Positions 1 to 9,048 of a stretch of DNA of 25,364 nucleotides are shown here, one piece after another (the first letter of the stretch is position 1; each line of letters starts with the position of its first letter). The position numbers and the translations under genes are program-made. Where the stretch lies: positions 1-25,364 of the forward strand of contig MGNS01000032.1 of the NCBI GenBank assembly GCA_001795165.1, given 5' to 3'. The notes beneath the pieces are model-generated. The model did no database searches. It was not told the DNA's origin and saw only the letters and a list, made by a program, of their open reading frames with translations. This DNA is from Chloroflexi bacterium RBG_16_57_11 (GTDB lineage Bacteria; Chloroflexota; Anaerolineae; Anaerolineales; UBA4823).

Positions 1-1484
1 AGAAGGAAAGTCACGACTGCCCAATACCCATACGAGGGCGCCACCAGGCGAGCCGGTCCCTCGACTTCCAGTGATGCGCCGGGAGATGGATTACCACCTG
101 TAGCATCCTGTCGCTGCATGCGGCGATCGGCAATATATTTCACTAACCAGGCCAGCAACAGCACCATCATTCCCGCGATTGCGCCAAAGACTATCGGCAA
201 CCAACGCCGTAGCTCGGCCGCTCCCAGGCTGAAACGGTTCGCCAGGATTGCGCCTAAGGCTACATACCCCGGTGTGGATGAACCGACCAGCCATTGGGGG
301 ATGAGCAAATCGTACAGCCGATTACCGATCTGCTCAAAAGCCCCATATCCGATACCGGCCGAAATGCCGATGATGAAGGCTGCAATGATCGATTGCAGCC
401 AGATGGGCAGCTGCTGGCGCCAGCTATGTACAGTCAACACAACCAGCAACACCCCGATGACGGAGAAAAAGGCGACATAACCCGCCATACAGTAAACGCA
501 ATACTCTTTCCCTAACGCCTCGCGCATGTGGAGTAAGAAAAGCGAGATGAACAAAACCAGCAAGAAGACAGCGCTACGAAAATCGGCTTTGCTCCGCCAC
601 CGCCTCGGGCCGGGCCACAGGAGGATGGTCGCCAATACACCCACCATGGCAGCATAATGGAACTGGATGGTTTGGAAAAAGCTGGCAACCCGCTCCGCCA
701 TCGAAACATCGGGCTTCCAGGTCGATTTATAGCCTTTGGGCAAGCGCCAGGCCTCCAGGAATGGTGTCCACGCTCTGGGCAGCCGCGCCCACAGCTGGAG
801 GATATCCGGCCAGTACAGCGCATGCCAGAAGATCACGGTTACCCCACCCGCCAGAGCGGCATACACGGCCGATTTTGTGCCATGCTGCCAAAAAATGTAA
901 AGCACCAACAGCGGCAGCACCGGCAACATATTGATGCGCGTCATGCCCATCAACCCCGCCAGTATCGATCCCAACACAATCTGCCACATCGGGCGACGCT
1001 CGCCCATGACCAGCACCAGCGTCCAAACCAGTATGCAGATCACCAGCCCTTGAGAAACAGCCGTGCTATAGGCCTTGAGCATGGCCGGGTTGAGCGCCAG
1101 CGCCCAGACCGCCGCGGCAGCCCACCACTTCCCGCCGAACCGGCGCGCCAGGATCCAGAAACCTAAAAGCATCAACACGGCCAACACAATGGCAGCATAG
1201 CGCGCCGTGCGGATGCCCGGCCCGAAAATGAGCTGGATATAACCTGGGATCAAGAAAGCCAGCGGCATGTGGTTGGTCCACGGGCCGTAGGGCTGGTAGG
1301 GCGTGTATTGCCCGGTGGCAAACAGGAGCCCTTTGTACACATAAGCGCCCTCATCCAGCACCGATTCCTGCATATGCGCAAACCCCCACAGCTGCAGGGT
1401 GTACCACAAACCACCTATCCCAGCCAACAAATAAGCCAGCCAGGGCAATCGAAGCAAACGGTGGAAGGCGGTCTCTAAGGACAT
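1..1484 (-). CDS. GT-C type membrane glycosyltransferase (ArnT/PMT-like), C-terminus cut by window edge
   Basis: Reverse-complement reading from ATG at 1484 stays open to base 1, about 494 codons, so the C-terminus is outside the window. The start is fixed by an in-frame TAG at 1502-1500, the stop of the preceding gene, 15 nt upstream. The protein is polytopic: one N-terminal membrane segment (about residues 13-32), then a loop with an acidic pair D44-E45 in the context SVLDEGAYVYKG, then many hydrophobic segments. An Asp/Asp-Glu pair in the first outer loop is the catalytic hallmark of GT-C enzymes using lipid-linked sugar donors (GT39/GT83-like). A later loop has a C-x2-C pair (about C329, C332), which is odd for the family. 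Downstream of another GT-C-like gene in a polysaccharide cluster, it probably transfers a sugar from polyprenyl phosphate outside the membrane. Acceptor and sugar unknown. Confidence 0.8.
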   Translation of the reverse strand, partial: MSLETAFHRLLRLPWLAYLLAGIGGLWYTLQLWGFAHMQESVLDEGAYVYKGLLFATGQYTPYQPYGPWTNHMPLAFLIPGYIQLIFGPGIRTARYAAIVLAVLMLLGFWILARRFGGKWWAAAAVWALALNPAMLKAYSTAVSQGLVICILVWTLVLVMGERRPMWQIVLGSILAGLMGMTRINMLPVLPLLVLYIFWQHGTKSAVYAALAGGVTVIFWHALYWPDILQLWARLPRAWTPFLEAWRLPKGYKSTWKPDVSMAERVASFFQTIQFHYAAMVGVLATILLWPGPRRWRSKADFRSAVFLLVLFISLFLLHMREALGKEYCVYCMAGYVAFFSVIGVLLVVLTVHSWRQQLPIWLQSIIAAFIIGISAGIGYGAFEQIGNRLYDLLIPQWLVGSSTPGYVALGAILANRFSLGAAELRRWLPIVFGAIAGMMVLLLAWLVKYIADRRMQRQDATGGNPSPGASLEVEGPARLVAPSYGYWAVVTFL

Positions 1485-1499
1485 GCCGCTTTGAGCGAT

Positions 1500-3143
1500 C
1501 TAAGCCAGTGGTAAAGGATCGAGTGGATCATCCTCCAGCAACGCCGGCTCGGAGGGAGATTTCAAGAATATAGGAGACGTTCGCGCCCAATCCCACAGGA
1601 CCAACAAAAACGCAGTCATCATGCCCAGGCCGACCGTACGGATTAAATCCGATACCGGCCAGGTAAACGGCGTATAGCGACGCAAGTACCAGGGTAAAAA
1701 CCAGAATAATAGCGCGCCGATCGCCAGCAAAGCCCGGCGAAGCCAGTTATCCGCCATCCGTCGGTGCTCGATCCACACCCAGGCGGCCAGGGCGGCCTGC
1801 AAACCGGCGAATGCAGTCCGGTAGCGCGGGTTATCCCACAGATCACCGCCCGCCCGATACGAAGCGATCAGAATGACTCCCCAGATGATCAACGACAGGG
1901 TCAGATTGAAGGCACGGTTCCGCCGGCTGCGCAGCGCCAGGATCGGGGCGTAAATTGTCAGCGCCAGCATCAGGGTCCAGCCGATGGCGCGCCAGATGGC
2001 GACCCAATGCCAGAGCGATGACCGGCTGGCAGCGATCAGCGCCGCCGGCAGGAACGGCTGCACAACCCCATAAGCAACCAGGGCGGTCATCTTGACCGAC
2101 TGGGGCGCGCCTTTAAGCACTTTTTGCATCCAACCGGAGGCGTGGACGTTGATATACGCCTGCCACCTGGCGGTGTGGTTGATCCACCAGGTTAACATCT
2201 CGATCGGATTGACCATTCCGGAGGGGGTGAACTGTCGCAAAACCAGATACAACCCGGCGAAAGCCAGGATCACCAACACCCCGAGGCCGATCCAAAGCCG
2301 TGGCTGTCCGATTCGTATGCCCAAGCGGGAGAAGCGCGTGACAACCGCCAGAAGGATCAATGCGGTCAAGGCGAGCACGGCCACCGGCGGAGAAAACGGC
2401 ACGCACAGGATCAACGGACCCATTATCAAGGCCAGCCCCGTCAGGGAATGATCCCGCTCATAGCGCAAGAGGCCATAGAAAGCCGCGACGATGAACGTGA
2501 TCAGGAATGCTTCGCGCATCTGAGAGCTACCCAGCAAGATCGCCTCAGGGTAGAAAACGATGATCCAGGCAGCCAGGCGCGCCTCAAGCTCGCCCCACGC
2601 AATTCGGGCAAACGCCCAGGTAAACGGCACCGCCAGCGCAGAAACCACGGCCGCCAGGGTTAACGTTAGTAACGGCATATGGATTGGGACCGGGAGATAA
2701 CGATACATCAGTGCACTGAGATAGAGCATCCCTCCATATTGGTCCACTCTACGGTTATTGACAAAAGCCGCCGGGAGAGGCCGTTCGCTGCTGGCCAACT
2801 TCCAGGCCATTGTGTCGCGGGCATAGGCATCGGCCATCACATAGCCGGCATTCTCAGCCAGGGTGCCATGTCCCCAACGCGGCAGACCCTTGAACCAGAA
2901 CAGACCCGCTGCAAGGTGCAGCAGCGCCGCGCCGACTGCCAACACAATCAGCCAGTTCGGCAAGCGCTCGACCCGCAACAACCACCAGACACCGGCGAAC
3001 AAACCAGCCGACATCAGGTTGAGAATAAAAAAAGCCACCCAGCCATTAACGCTACGAAAATCCATAGATATCCAGGCCAGAGCCAGACTTAACACCAACA
3101 AGGTTGACCCGCCCAGAAGGACAATTTGCCACTTTTTAATCAA
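1500..3143 (-). CDS. Polytopic membrane protein, GT-C glycosyltransferase-like
   Basis: A 547-residue protein with about a dozen hydrophobic segments. It starts with a TTG codon at 3143; the choice is supported by a GGAAAGG ribosome-binding site at 3160-3154, ten bases upstream, and by the first membrane segment starting at residue 7. The first long loop (about residues 85-145) carries acidic residues D106 and D110 in the context MADAYARDT, followed by a YGGMLYLSALMYRYLP segment. This resembles the catalytic loop of GT-C family glycosyltransferases, but no diagnostic motif is complete, so the enzymatic call is inference. The C-terminal tail (about 20 residues) is polar and acidic. The gene lies 23 bases after the GT4 glycosyltransferase and 15 bases before the next GT-C-like gene, all on one strand, so co-expression in surface glycan assembly is likely. 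Confidence 0.7.
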   Translation of the reverse strand: MIKKWQIVLLGGSTLLVLSLALAWISMDFRSVNGWVAFFILNLMSAGLFAGVWWLLRVERLPNWLIVLAVGAALLHLAAGLFWFKGLPRWGHGTLAENAGYVMADAYARDTMAWKLASSERPLPAAFVNNRRVDQYGGMLYLSALMYRYLPVPIHMPLLTLTLAAVVSALAVPFTWAFARIAWGELEARLAAWIIVFYPEAILLGSSQMREAFLITFIVAAFYGLLRYERDHSLTGLALIMGPLILCVPFSPPVAVLALTALILLAVVTRFSRLGIRIGQPRLWIGLGVLVILAFAGLYLVLRQFTPSGMVNPIEMLTWWINHTARWQAYINVHASGWMQKVLKGAPQSVKMTALVAYGVVQPFLPAALIAASRSSLWHWVAIWRAIGWTLMLALTIYAPILALRSRRNRAFNLTLSLIIWGVILIASYRAGGDLWDNPRYRTAFAGLQAALAAWVWIEHRRMADNWLRRALLAIGALLFWFLPWYLRRYTPFTWPVSDLIRTVGLGMMTAFLLVLWDWARTSPIFLKSPSEPALLEDDPLDPLPLA

Positions 3144-3153
3144 AGATTTTGAG

Positions 3154-3160
3154 CCTTTCC
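3154..3160 (-). promoter_or_regulatory. Ribosome-binding site that supports a TTG start
   Basis: Read on the minus strand this is GGAAAGG, ten bases upstream of the TTG at 3143. No ATG or GTG start lies nearby in the frame, so this site decides the start of the 547-residue membrane protein. Confidence 0.55.
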
Positions 3161-3166
3161 AAAAAT

Positions 3167-4369
3167 TTATCGCTCTATCTTACCACCAGCAGGGAAATAC
3201 TCGGACAGGATTTTTCTGACCCTGGCCTCCCAGGTGTATTGCTGAGCATCCTGGCGCGCCCGGGCTGCCAGTCGCTGGCAGAGTCCCGGATCGGTTTCGA
3301 GCTTGTGCAAGGCGGAGACCCAGGCGTCGATATCATCGCACGGCAACAGGAGGGAATTTTCCGCGTGGAGCACTTCGCGCAGCACGGGCAAGTCACTCGA
3401 GATGATCGGACGCTCGCAGGCCAGGTACTCGAATAGCTTCATCGGGCTGAGGTAACGGGATATATCCCCGCCCGATGAGGCTGCCACCTGGCGCTGGTAA
3501 GGCATCAGGAGCACGTCGCAGGCAGCCTGAAAACGAGGCAGCTGCGCGTTAGGAATAAAGCCAGTCAAAATGACATTGACCAAGCCTGCCAATCGAACGC
3601 GCTGGCGCAGCCCTTCCACGTCTTGCGGCTCGCCCCCCACGATCAAAAAGTTCACCTCGGGCAGGCGGGCAGCCAGCGCCAGCAGCAGCTCCACGCCGCG
3701 CCCGGCGTACAAATGCCCGGTGTAGCCGGCAGTGAAACGCTCAGGCTCCAACGCAACGGGCCAGGCCCCGGCGATTTCACTTACCAGGGACAGACGCGCC
3801 GACTGAGAGGCGGGCAAGCCGGTGTAACGCTCCAGGTCAACGCCGTCGGGAGCGATCCTGACAAGCGGCGAGCCAACCGGGAGATCGAAACGGTCCTGCA
3901 GGTCTGCGGCCAAAGCTCGGGTGATCACTGCCAGGCGATAAGCTCCCCGGCCTTTAAGAAACCAGCGCAACAACCGAGGCCCGATAAAACCCTGGGGAAG
4001 GTCGTGGATCTCGTAAATCACCCGGTCGCCTAACTGGCTGGCGAGCCCAGCCGCCTGGGGCATCCGGGTGTAGATCAAGTCGGCCTGCCAAGCGCGCGAC
4101 CAACGCACAGCCCGCCAGCTAAAATCATAGCGACGTAGGCCAGGCATGGCCGGCAGCCATTCGATTGGGAAGGAGCCCTGCAAGCCATAATGGCTGGCAA
4201 GCTCATCCCAATCGATCTGCACCCTGGGGTCCACATTGCCATTTGGCTCAGGCGCCAGCAAGCAAACCGTATGCCCGAGCGCCACCATGGCCTGGGTCAT
4301 CTTCATCACCTGCAGGGTATTTGCGCGACGAGCCGGGATCTGAGTTGGGGCAATAATGGCGATCTTCAT
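3167..4369 (-). CDS. Glycosyltransferase family 4 (GT-B fold)
   Basis: A 400-residue cytoplasmic glycosyltransferase. The start ATG at 4369 overlaps the TGA of the flippase gene as ATGA; the longer frame upstream runs inside the flippase gene and is rejected. The N-terminus MKIAIIAPTQ is a typical GT-B first strand, followed by a loop with RRANTLQVMKM, as in GT4 enzymes that bind acceptor there. The C-terminal domain has GYTGHLYAGRG (about 215-225), the strand NFLIVGGEP (240-248), and the donor-binding segment PMKLFEYLACERPIISSD (309-326), whose Glu and Lys hold the nucleotide diphosphate in this family. It would add a sugar from a nucleotide donor to a growing lipid-linked glycan on the inner face of the membrane. 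Sugar and linkage cannot be read from sequence. Confidence 0.9.
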   Translation of the reverse strand: MKIAIIAPTQIPARRANTLQVMKMTQAMVALGHTVCLLAPEPNGNVDPRVQIDWDELASHYGLQGSFPIEWLPAMPGLRRYDFSWRAVRWSRAWQADLIYTRMPQAAGLASQLGDRVIYEIHDLPQGFIGPRLLRWFLKGRGAYRLAVITRALAADLQDRFDLPVGSPLVRIAPDGVDLERYTGLPASQSARLSLVSEIAGAWPVALEPERFTAGYTGHLYAGRGVELLLALAARLPEVNFLIVGGEPQDVEGLRQRVRLAGLVNVILTGFIPNAQLPRFQAACDVLLMPYQRQVAASSGGDISRYLSPMKLFEYLACERPIISSDLPVLREVLHAENSLLLPCDDIDAWVSALHKLETDPGLCQRLAARARQDAQQYTWEARVRKILSEYFPAGGKIER

Positions 4370-5676
4370 GCTGCCTGGCTTTCTCTGGGCAGCAAAGTAT
4401 ACACCTTCCAGACCGTAATGAATGACCCAATCCAGTAAAATCCAGCCAGCAGGGCAGCGCAGGCCAGGTAGCCATAGCGAGGCACCAGCAGCAAAATGCC
4501 CACCATTTTGATCGCTGCGAGAATAAGGTTGACCTTGGCGGGGTAATCGGCCCGGCCCAACGCCAAGAGCGCCGATCGCCGCCAGTAGAAGGTGTTGGCG
4601 ACCAGATAACCGAGCAACAAGATAACCAAGGCCGGGTAGGCTGGCAAGAACTCGGGGGAATAAAGCCAGGCGATCAATGGCTTGCCAAAGATAATTAAGC
4701 AGATCGTCGCGGCCAGGGTGTAGCCGCCGGCAAGAAAAGACCCCTGGCGGAGCAGGTGGCGCATCGCAGACCACTCCCCGCGTGCAGCTTGCCGGGAGAG
4801 CTCCGGATAGGTGGCCTGCGGCAATGGGCTGACCGGCATCTGCACCAGGTTTGTCAGGGTTAATGCCAGGCGGTAAAAACCGGTCTCAACGGGTCCTCGA
4901 AAAAGCGAGACCCACAACAATTCACTATCCTTTGTGATCAGGCTGACCGAGGCGCTGATATTGGTGCTCACGGCAAAGCGGGTCAACTGAGGTAGCTGCG
5001 GCTTTAACGGGTCGAGCGAGAGGCGCCACCAATTCCTACCCCAGCGCCGGCCGGATTCGCCCAACGCGATCAGGGATAGACCCACAGCGCCAACTGTCTT
5101 GCCAGTTAAATAAGCCAACAGGATCCCCAGCAAACCGCCTTCCAATAGGTAAACGATAGCGACCAATACCAATGTGGCCATATTGCCCACCAGGCCAAGG
5201 ATCGCGATCGGCCGAAAGCGGTCGAAAATTTGTAGCAGCCCGGTGGAGCTTTCGGCGATCAAATTCGCCAGGACTACCAGACCATACACGATGAACATAT
5301 TAGCCAGTGACGGGTCTTTGGCCAGGTACTGGGCTGCCAACGGCGCCAGCAACACCAACAGGGCAAAAGCTACCACCGAGGCGCCCATCTCAACCAGCGC
5401 AGATAGCTTAAACAGCGCCGCGGCGCGCTGCTCTTCACCAGCTTCGGTGTATTCACCCACGTATTTAATTACCACCTCACCCATGCGGAAGGAGACCAGG
5501 TTATTAACTACCCCAGTAAATAGCGTGATCACCCCAACAATGCCATAGCCCTCCACACCCAGCAGGCGCGCCACCAGAATTCCCTGCAGCATACCCAGGG
5601 CGGCAGAGACGCCCGTTGTGCTGAACAGGTAACCCGAATTGGTGACAACTCGCCGAAATAGCGGGTTTTTGAGCAT
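4366..5676 (-). CDS. Polysaccharide flippase, Wzx/PST-type (MOP superfamily)
   Basis: A 436-residue polytopic protein, about 12-14 hydrophobic segments and few charged residues between them, typical of O-antigen/exopolysaccharide flippases. The N-terminal part (TNSGYLFSTTGVSAALGMLQGILVARLLGVEGYG, read in pieces) matches the family pattern of a first helix followed by ARxLGxxxYG. The ATG at 5676 is preferred; an upstream TTG at 5736 in the same frame would make it overlap the epimerase gene by 28 bases and add a polar 20-residue tail before the first helix. It lies 32 bases after the epimerase gene and overlaps the GT4 gene by ATGA, so the two are translationally coupled. Role: moving lipid-linked glycan units across the cytoplasmic membrane. 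Substrate unknown. Confidence 0.88.
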   Translation of the reverse strand: MLKNPLFRRVVTNSGYLFSTTGVSAALGMLQGILVARLLGVEGYGIVGVITLFTGVVNNLVSFRMGEVVIKYVGEYTEAGEEQRAAALFKLSALVEMGASVVAFALLVLLAPLAAQYLAKDPSLANMFIVYGLVVLANLIAESSTGLLQIFDRFRPIAILGLVGNMATLVLVAIVYLLEGGLLGILLAYLTGKTVGAVGLSLIALGESGRRWGRNWWRLSLDPLKPQLPQLTRFAVSTNISASVSLITKDSELLWVSLFRGPVETGFYRLALTLTNLVQMPVSPLPQATYPELSRQAARGEWSAMRHLLRQGSFLAGGYTLAATICLIIFGKPLIAWLYSPEFLPAYPALVILLLGYLVANTFYWRRSALLALGRADYPAKVNLILAAIKMVGILLLVPRYGYLACAALLAGFYWIGSFITVWKVYTLLPRESQAA

Positions 5677-5708
5677 TCTGGATGCAGAGCTATGGTCGTG
5701 GAAGCTGA

Positions 5709-6698
5709 TCAGGCCGTGTCCACCAGCCTGGCCCAATCACGCTCAGCGTTATACCATTCCACCAGTCGAGCCATCCCCTGGAGCAAGGAAACTCGTGGCT
5801 CCCAGCCCAGAAGGCTCTTCGCCTTTTCCACGTTTGCCCAGCTTGCCAGCATGTCGGCGGGATTGGCGGGCAGGTGCTGGATGTGCGCTTTTTTGCCAAT
5901 CAGCTCTTCCAGGGCGTGGATCAGGTCGTTGATTGTGATGGTCTCATGCCCACCCAAATTGATTACCTCATAACCAAGCAGTTTGAGACCCAGGATCGTG
6001 CCGCGGGCGATATCATCGACATAGGTGAAGCCGCGTGACTGCTTGCCGTCTCCGTTCAGGCGCAAGGGCAAGCCTTCATTGATCCATTGGGTAAAGCGGA
6101 ACATGGACATGTCCGGCCGGCCGGCTGGCCCATAGACTGTAAAATAGCGAAAAACGGTCACGTCGGTGCCGTACAAGAAATGGTAAGAATGGCACAGCGC
6201 TTCGGCGCCCTTCTTGCTGGCCGCATATGGCTGCAAGGGACGGTCGCTGCTGGCTTCCTCCGGGGTCGGTAGCTGCGGGTCAGCCCCATAGATGCTGGAG
6301 GTGGAGGCCAGGATGAACTTTGGGATGTCCCAACGCCGGCAAAGCTCCAACAGATTAAGCGTGCCGGTCATATTGGTATCGACATACACCCAGGGGTTTT
6401 CCACCGACTGGCGGACGCCAGCCCGGGCAGCTAGGTTGATCACGCCGTCCAGACTGGCCGGTTGACCGTTGCCCAGGAATTGGGCGCTATCAAGCGCCCG
6501 GCGGTCGCTGATATCTAACTGGTGGAAGGCGAAATCTGGGCGACCCAGCAGGCGGTTGAGCCGCCAATATTTGATCCGCACATCATAGGCGTCGTTTAGA
6601 TTGTCGATCCCGATGACGCGATGCCCACTGTCCAACAGCATCTCCGTCACACGCGAGCCGATAAAACCGGCTGTTCCGGTTACCAGGTAGTTGCCCAT
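5709..6698 (-). CDS. NAD-dependent sugar epimerase/dehydratase (UDP-glucuronate 4-epimerase-like)
   Basis: A 329-residue extended short-chain dehydrogenase. The nucleotide-binding motif GTAGFIG is at residues 8-14, with the acidic strand end GIDNLNDAYD (about 35-44), which resembles the first loop of UDP-glucuronate 4-epimerases (NxYYDxxLK type). The catalytic pair is in YAASKKGAEA, and substrate-loop features (YFTVYGPAGRPDMSMFRF) match the GRPDMA block of glucuronate epimerases. These features make conversion of UDP-glucuronate or a related sugar to its C4 epimer the best guess. A good ribosome-binding site (AAAGGG, seven bases away) precedes the ATG. The gene is 23 bases after the nucleotide-sugar dehydrogenase, which would supply the uronic-acid form of the substrate. 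Confidence 0.88.
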   Translation of the reverse strand: MGNYLVTGTAGFIGSRVTEMLLDSGHRVIGIDNLNDAYDVRIKYWRLNRLLGRPDFAFHQLDISDRRALDSAQFLGNGQPASLDGVINLAARAGVRQSVENPWVYVDTNMTGTLNLLELCRRWDIPKFILASTSSIYGADPQLPTPEEASSDRPLQPYAASKKGAEALCHSYHFLYGTDVTVFRYFTVYGPAGRPDMSMFRFTQWINEGLPLRLNGDGKQSRGFTYVDDIARGTILGLKLLGYEVINLGGHETITINDLIHALEELIGKKAHIQHLPANPADMLASWANVEKAKSLLGWEPRVSLLQGMARLVEWYNAERDWARLVDTA

Positions 6699-6721
6699 TT
6701 TGACCCTTTCATCGTTCTGCG

Positions 6722-8044
6722 CTATAGCCGCATCACTTTCGGGTTATTTTTGCCGCTTGCACCCAGGGCGTTGCGAGTATCCACGATCAACTTCGCCTCG
6801 CGCAGGATGGCAGGATAGTCATACAGTTTGTGGTTCGTAACAATGACCACGCAATCCACGGTGCGGATGGCTTGCATCACGTCCGGGACGCTGTGCATGA
6901 TGCGGCCCTCATGTCGCACGGTGGGGATATAGGGATCATGGTAGTCAACGATTGCACCTTTATGCTCGAGCAGGCCGATCACATCCAGAGCGGGGGACTC
7001 GCGCAGGTCATCGATATCCGGCTTATAGGCTGCGCCTAACACCAGCACCCGGCTACCCTTGATCGGCTTACCAAATTCATTCAGACCATCCTGCACTTTC
7101 CCCACTACATAACGCGGCATATTGGTGTTTATTTCGGAGGCCAGCTCGATGAAGCGCGCCGTATAATTCAGGGCGCGCAGCTTCCAGGAAAGATACAATG
7201 GATCGATCGGGATGCAATGGCCACCCAGACCAGGGCCCGGTGTGAACTTCATAAAGCCGAATGGCTTGGTCGCGGCGGCATCGATGACCTCCCACACGTC
7301 GACGCCCAGCCGGTCACACATCAGGGCCATCTCGTTTACCAGGCCAATGTTGATCATGCGGAAGGTATTCTCCAGCAGCTTGGCCATCTCGGCGACCTCT
7401 GCAGACGAAACCGGCACAACCATCTGCAGCGCCTGGGCATACCAGGCCGCGGAAACCTCGCTGCAATCCGGGGTGATGCCACCGATGACTTTTGGGGTGT
7501 TGATGGTCGTCCAATCCTTGCGGCCCGGGTCTACCCGCTCGGGTGAGAAGGCCAGGAAAAAATCCACCCCGGCGGTCAGGTCCTTTTCCTCGCCCAGCTT
7601 GGGCAGCAGCACTTCACGGGTTGTCCCCGGGTAAGTGGTCGATTCGAGCACCACCACCATCCCGGGGTGCATATATTTGGCCAGCTCCTCGGTGGCGCTC
7701 AAGATATAAGACAGGTCGGGGTCGCCGGTCTTGCGCAGCGGGGTTGGCACACAGATGCTGACTGCGTCTGCCTGGCCGAGGGCTGAAAAATCAGTTGTAG
7801 CGTGCAGCCTGCCAGCCGCCACCAGGCGCCTCACCTGTTCGGTGGGCACATCCTGAATGTGGCTTACCCCGTCCCGGATCGAGTCAATTTTCCTCTGGTC
7901 GGGATCGATGCCGGTCACCTCAAAGCCAGCCTCGGCGAATACAACCGCCAGTGGCAGGCCGACATAGCCCAAGCCGAGTATGGCAACCCTGGCGGTATGG
8001 TCCTGCAACTGTTCGAGAAGGATATGTTTCTGTGTGATGGTCAT
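6722..8044 (-). CDS. Nucleotide-sugar 6-dehydrogenase (UDP-GlcNAc/ManNAc dehydrogenase-like, WbpA/WecC type)
   Basis: A 440-residue enzyme of the UDP-glucose/GDP-mannose dehydrogenase family. The N-terminal Rossmann motif GLGYVGLP is at about residues 24-31; CVPTPLRKTGDPDLSY (98-113) is the typical second block. The catalytic cysteine is about C277 in GPGLGGHCIPIDPLYL. The C-terminal UDP-binding domain has GAAYKPDIDDLRESPALD. It oxidises the C6 hydroxyl of a nucleotide sugar twice, using NAD, to give a uronic acid. CVPTP plus DPDLSY favours N-acetylated hexosamine substrates over plain UDP-glucose, but this is not certain. The 88-base gap upstream and the absence of a clear ribosome-binding site suggest that it heads its own transcript or is read from a longer one. 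Confidence 0.9.
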   Translation of the reverse strand: MTITQKHILLEQLQDHTARVAILGLGYVGLPLAVVFAEAGFEVTGIDPDQRKIDSIRDGVSHIQDVPTEQVRRLVAAGRLHATTDFSALGQADAVSICVPTPLRKTGDPDLSYILSATEELAKYMHPGMVVVLESTTYPGTTREVLLPKLGEEKDLTAGVDFFLAFSPERVDPGRKDWTTINTPKVIGGITPDCSEVSAAWYAQALQMVVPVSSAEVAEMAKLLENTFRMINIGLVNEMALMCDRLGVDVWEVIDAAATKPFGFMKFTPGPGLGGHCIPIDPLYLSWKLRALNYTARFIELASEINTNMPRYVVGKVQDGLNEFGKPIKGSRVLVLGAAYKPDIDDLRESPALDVIGLLEHKGAIVDYHDPYIPTVRHEGRIMHSVPDVMQAIRTVDCVVIVTNHKLYDYPAILREAKLIVDTRNALGASGKNNPKVMRL

Positions 8045-8083
8045 AGGGGGTCCATTTGGTTAAGATAGATTTTCCGATGATTC

Positions 8084-8098
8084 CCATCCTGGGGATGG
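8084..8098 (-). other. Short perfect hairpin between sulfotransferase and dehydrogenase genes
   Basis: CCATCC and GGATGG form a 6-bp stem with a 3-base loop in the 88-base gap. No T-run follows on either strand, so a terminator call is not supported. The 12-base string TCCTGGGGATGG recurs in the terminator-like hairpin at 23339, probably by chance. Confidence 0.3.
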
Positions 8099-8132
8099 CT
8101 CACACCTTTACGATGGTTTCCATGATGTGAGA

Positions 8133-9041
8133 TTATTTAGATGCCGTCTGTGGATCGGTGCAGTATCCAAAATATGGATCCAACCTGGCGTTCATTTTTT
8201 GATTTAAAGCTACGATCTCCAAAGGGCTTAAGTATTCCAGATAACCCTGGATTTTCCCTTTGCGCGTCTTGTAACTCTCCTGGTCAGTTTGATTGGCGGG
8301 CTTAAGCATACCACTTTGAAAACGACCCTCCGCTTCCATTTTTCGCATGTTCTGAAAAGAGGAGAAATTCACCGCTTCATCAATCGTCTCCTGCGAGATA
8401 GCCTGAAGCCCAATAAAATCTAGCACCCGGCGAAGCTCGCCGCCGGGATTGGCCTTCATATCCTCATAGCGCACCAGCAGGAAATCCAGCGGAAGCTGAC
8501 GATTTTGGGCCCAGATATTATAGTAAGTTAAAAGCGTATCGAACCCTCCCCGGCGCTGGTGGATGAACTCTGGCAGGCTCCCCTCAAAGGTTGGCACATG
8601 CTGTTCATAGGGATTTTCACCAAAGAGACGGCCTCGATTTTTCATCTCAAAGTAACTGGAGACGATGACATCCCTGGGATCACGGGCAAGAAAAATCACT
8701 TTCTTGCCACGAAAGCGAGTTTTTGTAGTTCCCAGCTCTTCCGGCGTTCGTAACATCGGACGATCCTCATGGATTGCCATCAGACGGGGCGCATCAGGAT
8801 GGTAGCGGCGGTTTGAGCGCAGGAAGAGCACCTCCTCGGTTTCCGGCAGGTGAAAGTGCTGGCTGATCGCCTTGCCGAGCATCAATCGGAGCCAGGTTCT
8901 ACCGCACTTGGGATAGGAGATCAGATACACGTCCGTGTTTTGATGGGCATACCAGCGTAGCAAGCCGTCCGGCACGATCGACCGAAACCCGGAGCGGAGC
9001 GATGCCGGCAATCTGTCATACAGAGACCGGATCGGGTTCAT
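8133..9041 (-). CDS. Sulfotransferase domain protein
   Basis: A 302-residue PAPS-dependent sulfotransferase. The 5'-phosphosulfate-binding loop is PKCGRTWLRLML (residues 44-55), a variant of PKSGTTW with Cys and Arg in place of Ser and Thr. The 3'-phosphate-binding segment is ARDPRDVIVSSYF (about residues 122-134), and the later block LLVRYEDMKANPGGELRRVLDFIG matches the family. It would move sulfate from PAPS to a hydroxyl or amino group, here most likely of a glycan or lipid, given the polysaccharide genes downstream. There is no signal peptide, so it acts inside the cell. The gene starts seven bases after the uracil-DNA glycosylase stop with no evident ribosome-binding site, implying coupling. 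Confidence 0.88.
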   Translation of the reverse strand: MNPIRSLYDRLPASLRSGFRSIVPDGLLRWYAHQNTDVYLISYPKCGRTWLRLMLGKAISQHFHLPETEEVLFLRSNRRYHPDAPRLMAIHEDRPMLRTPEELGTTKTRFRGKKVIFLARDPRDVIVSSYFEMKNRGRLFGENPYEQHVPTFEGSLPEFIHQRRGGFDTLLTYYNIWAQNRQLPLDFLLVRYEDMKANPGGELRRVLDFIGLQAISQETIDEAVNFSSFQNMRKMEAEGRFQSGMLKPANQTDQESYKTRKGKIQGYLEYLSPLEIVALNQKMNARLDPYFGYCTDPQTASK

Positions 9042-9048
9042 GAGCTGG

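Noticed and set aside
4370..4774. N-terminal extension of the GT4 glycosyltransferase
   Set aside because: This part runs inside the flippase gene in another frame; MKIAIIAPTQ at 4369 with an ATGA overlap is the natural start.
5677..5736. TTG start for the flippase with a 20-residue longer N-terminus
   Set aside because: It overlaps the epimerase gene and adds a polar His/Ser-rich tail before the first membrane helix.
8084..8098. Hairpin taken as a terminator between sulfotransferase and dehydrogenase
   Set aside because: Stem is only 6 bp with no T-run on either strand; read-through is more likely.
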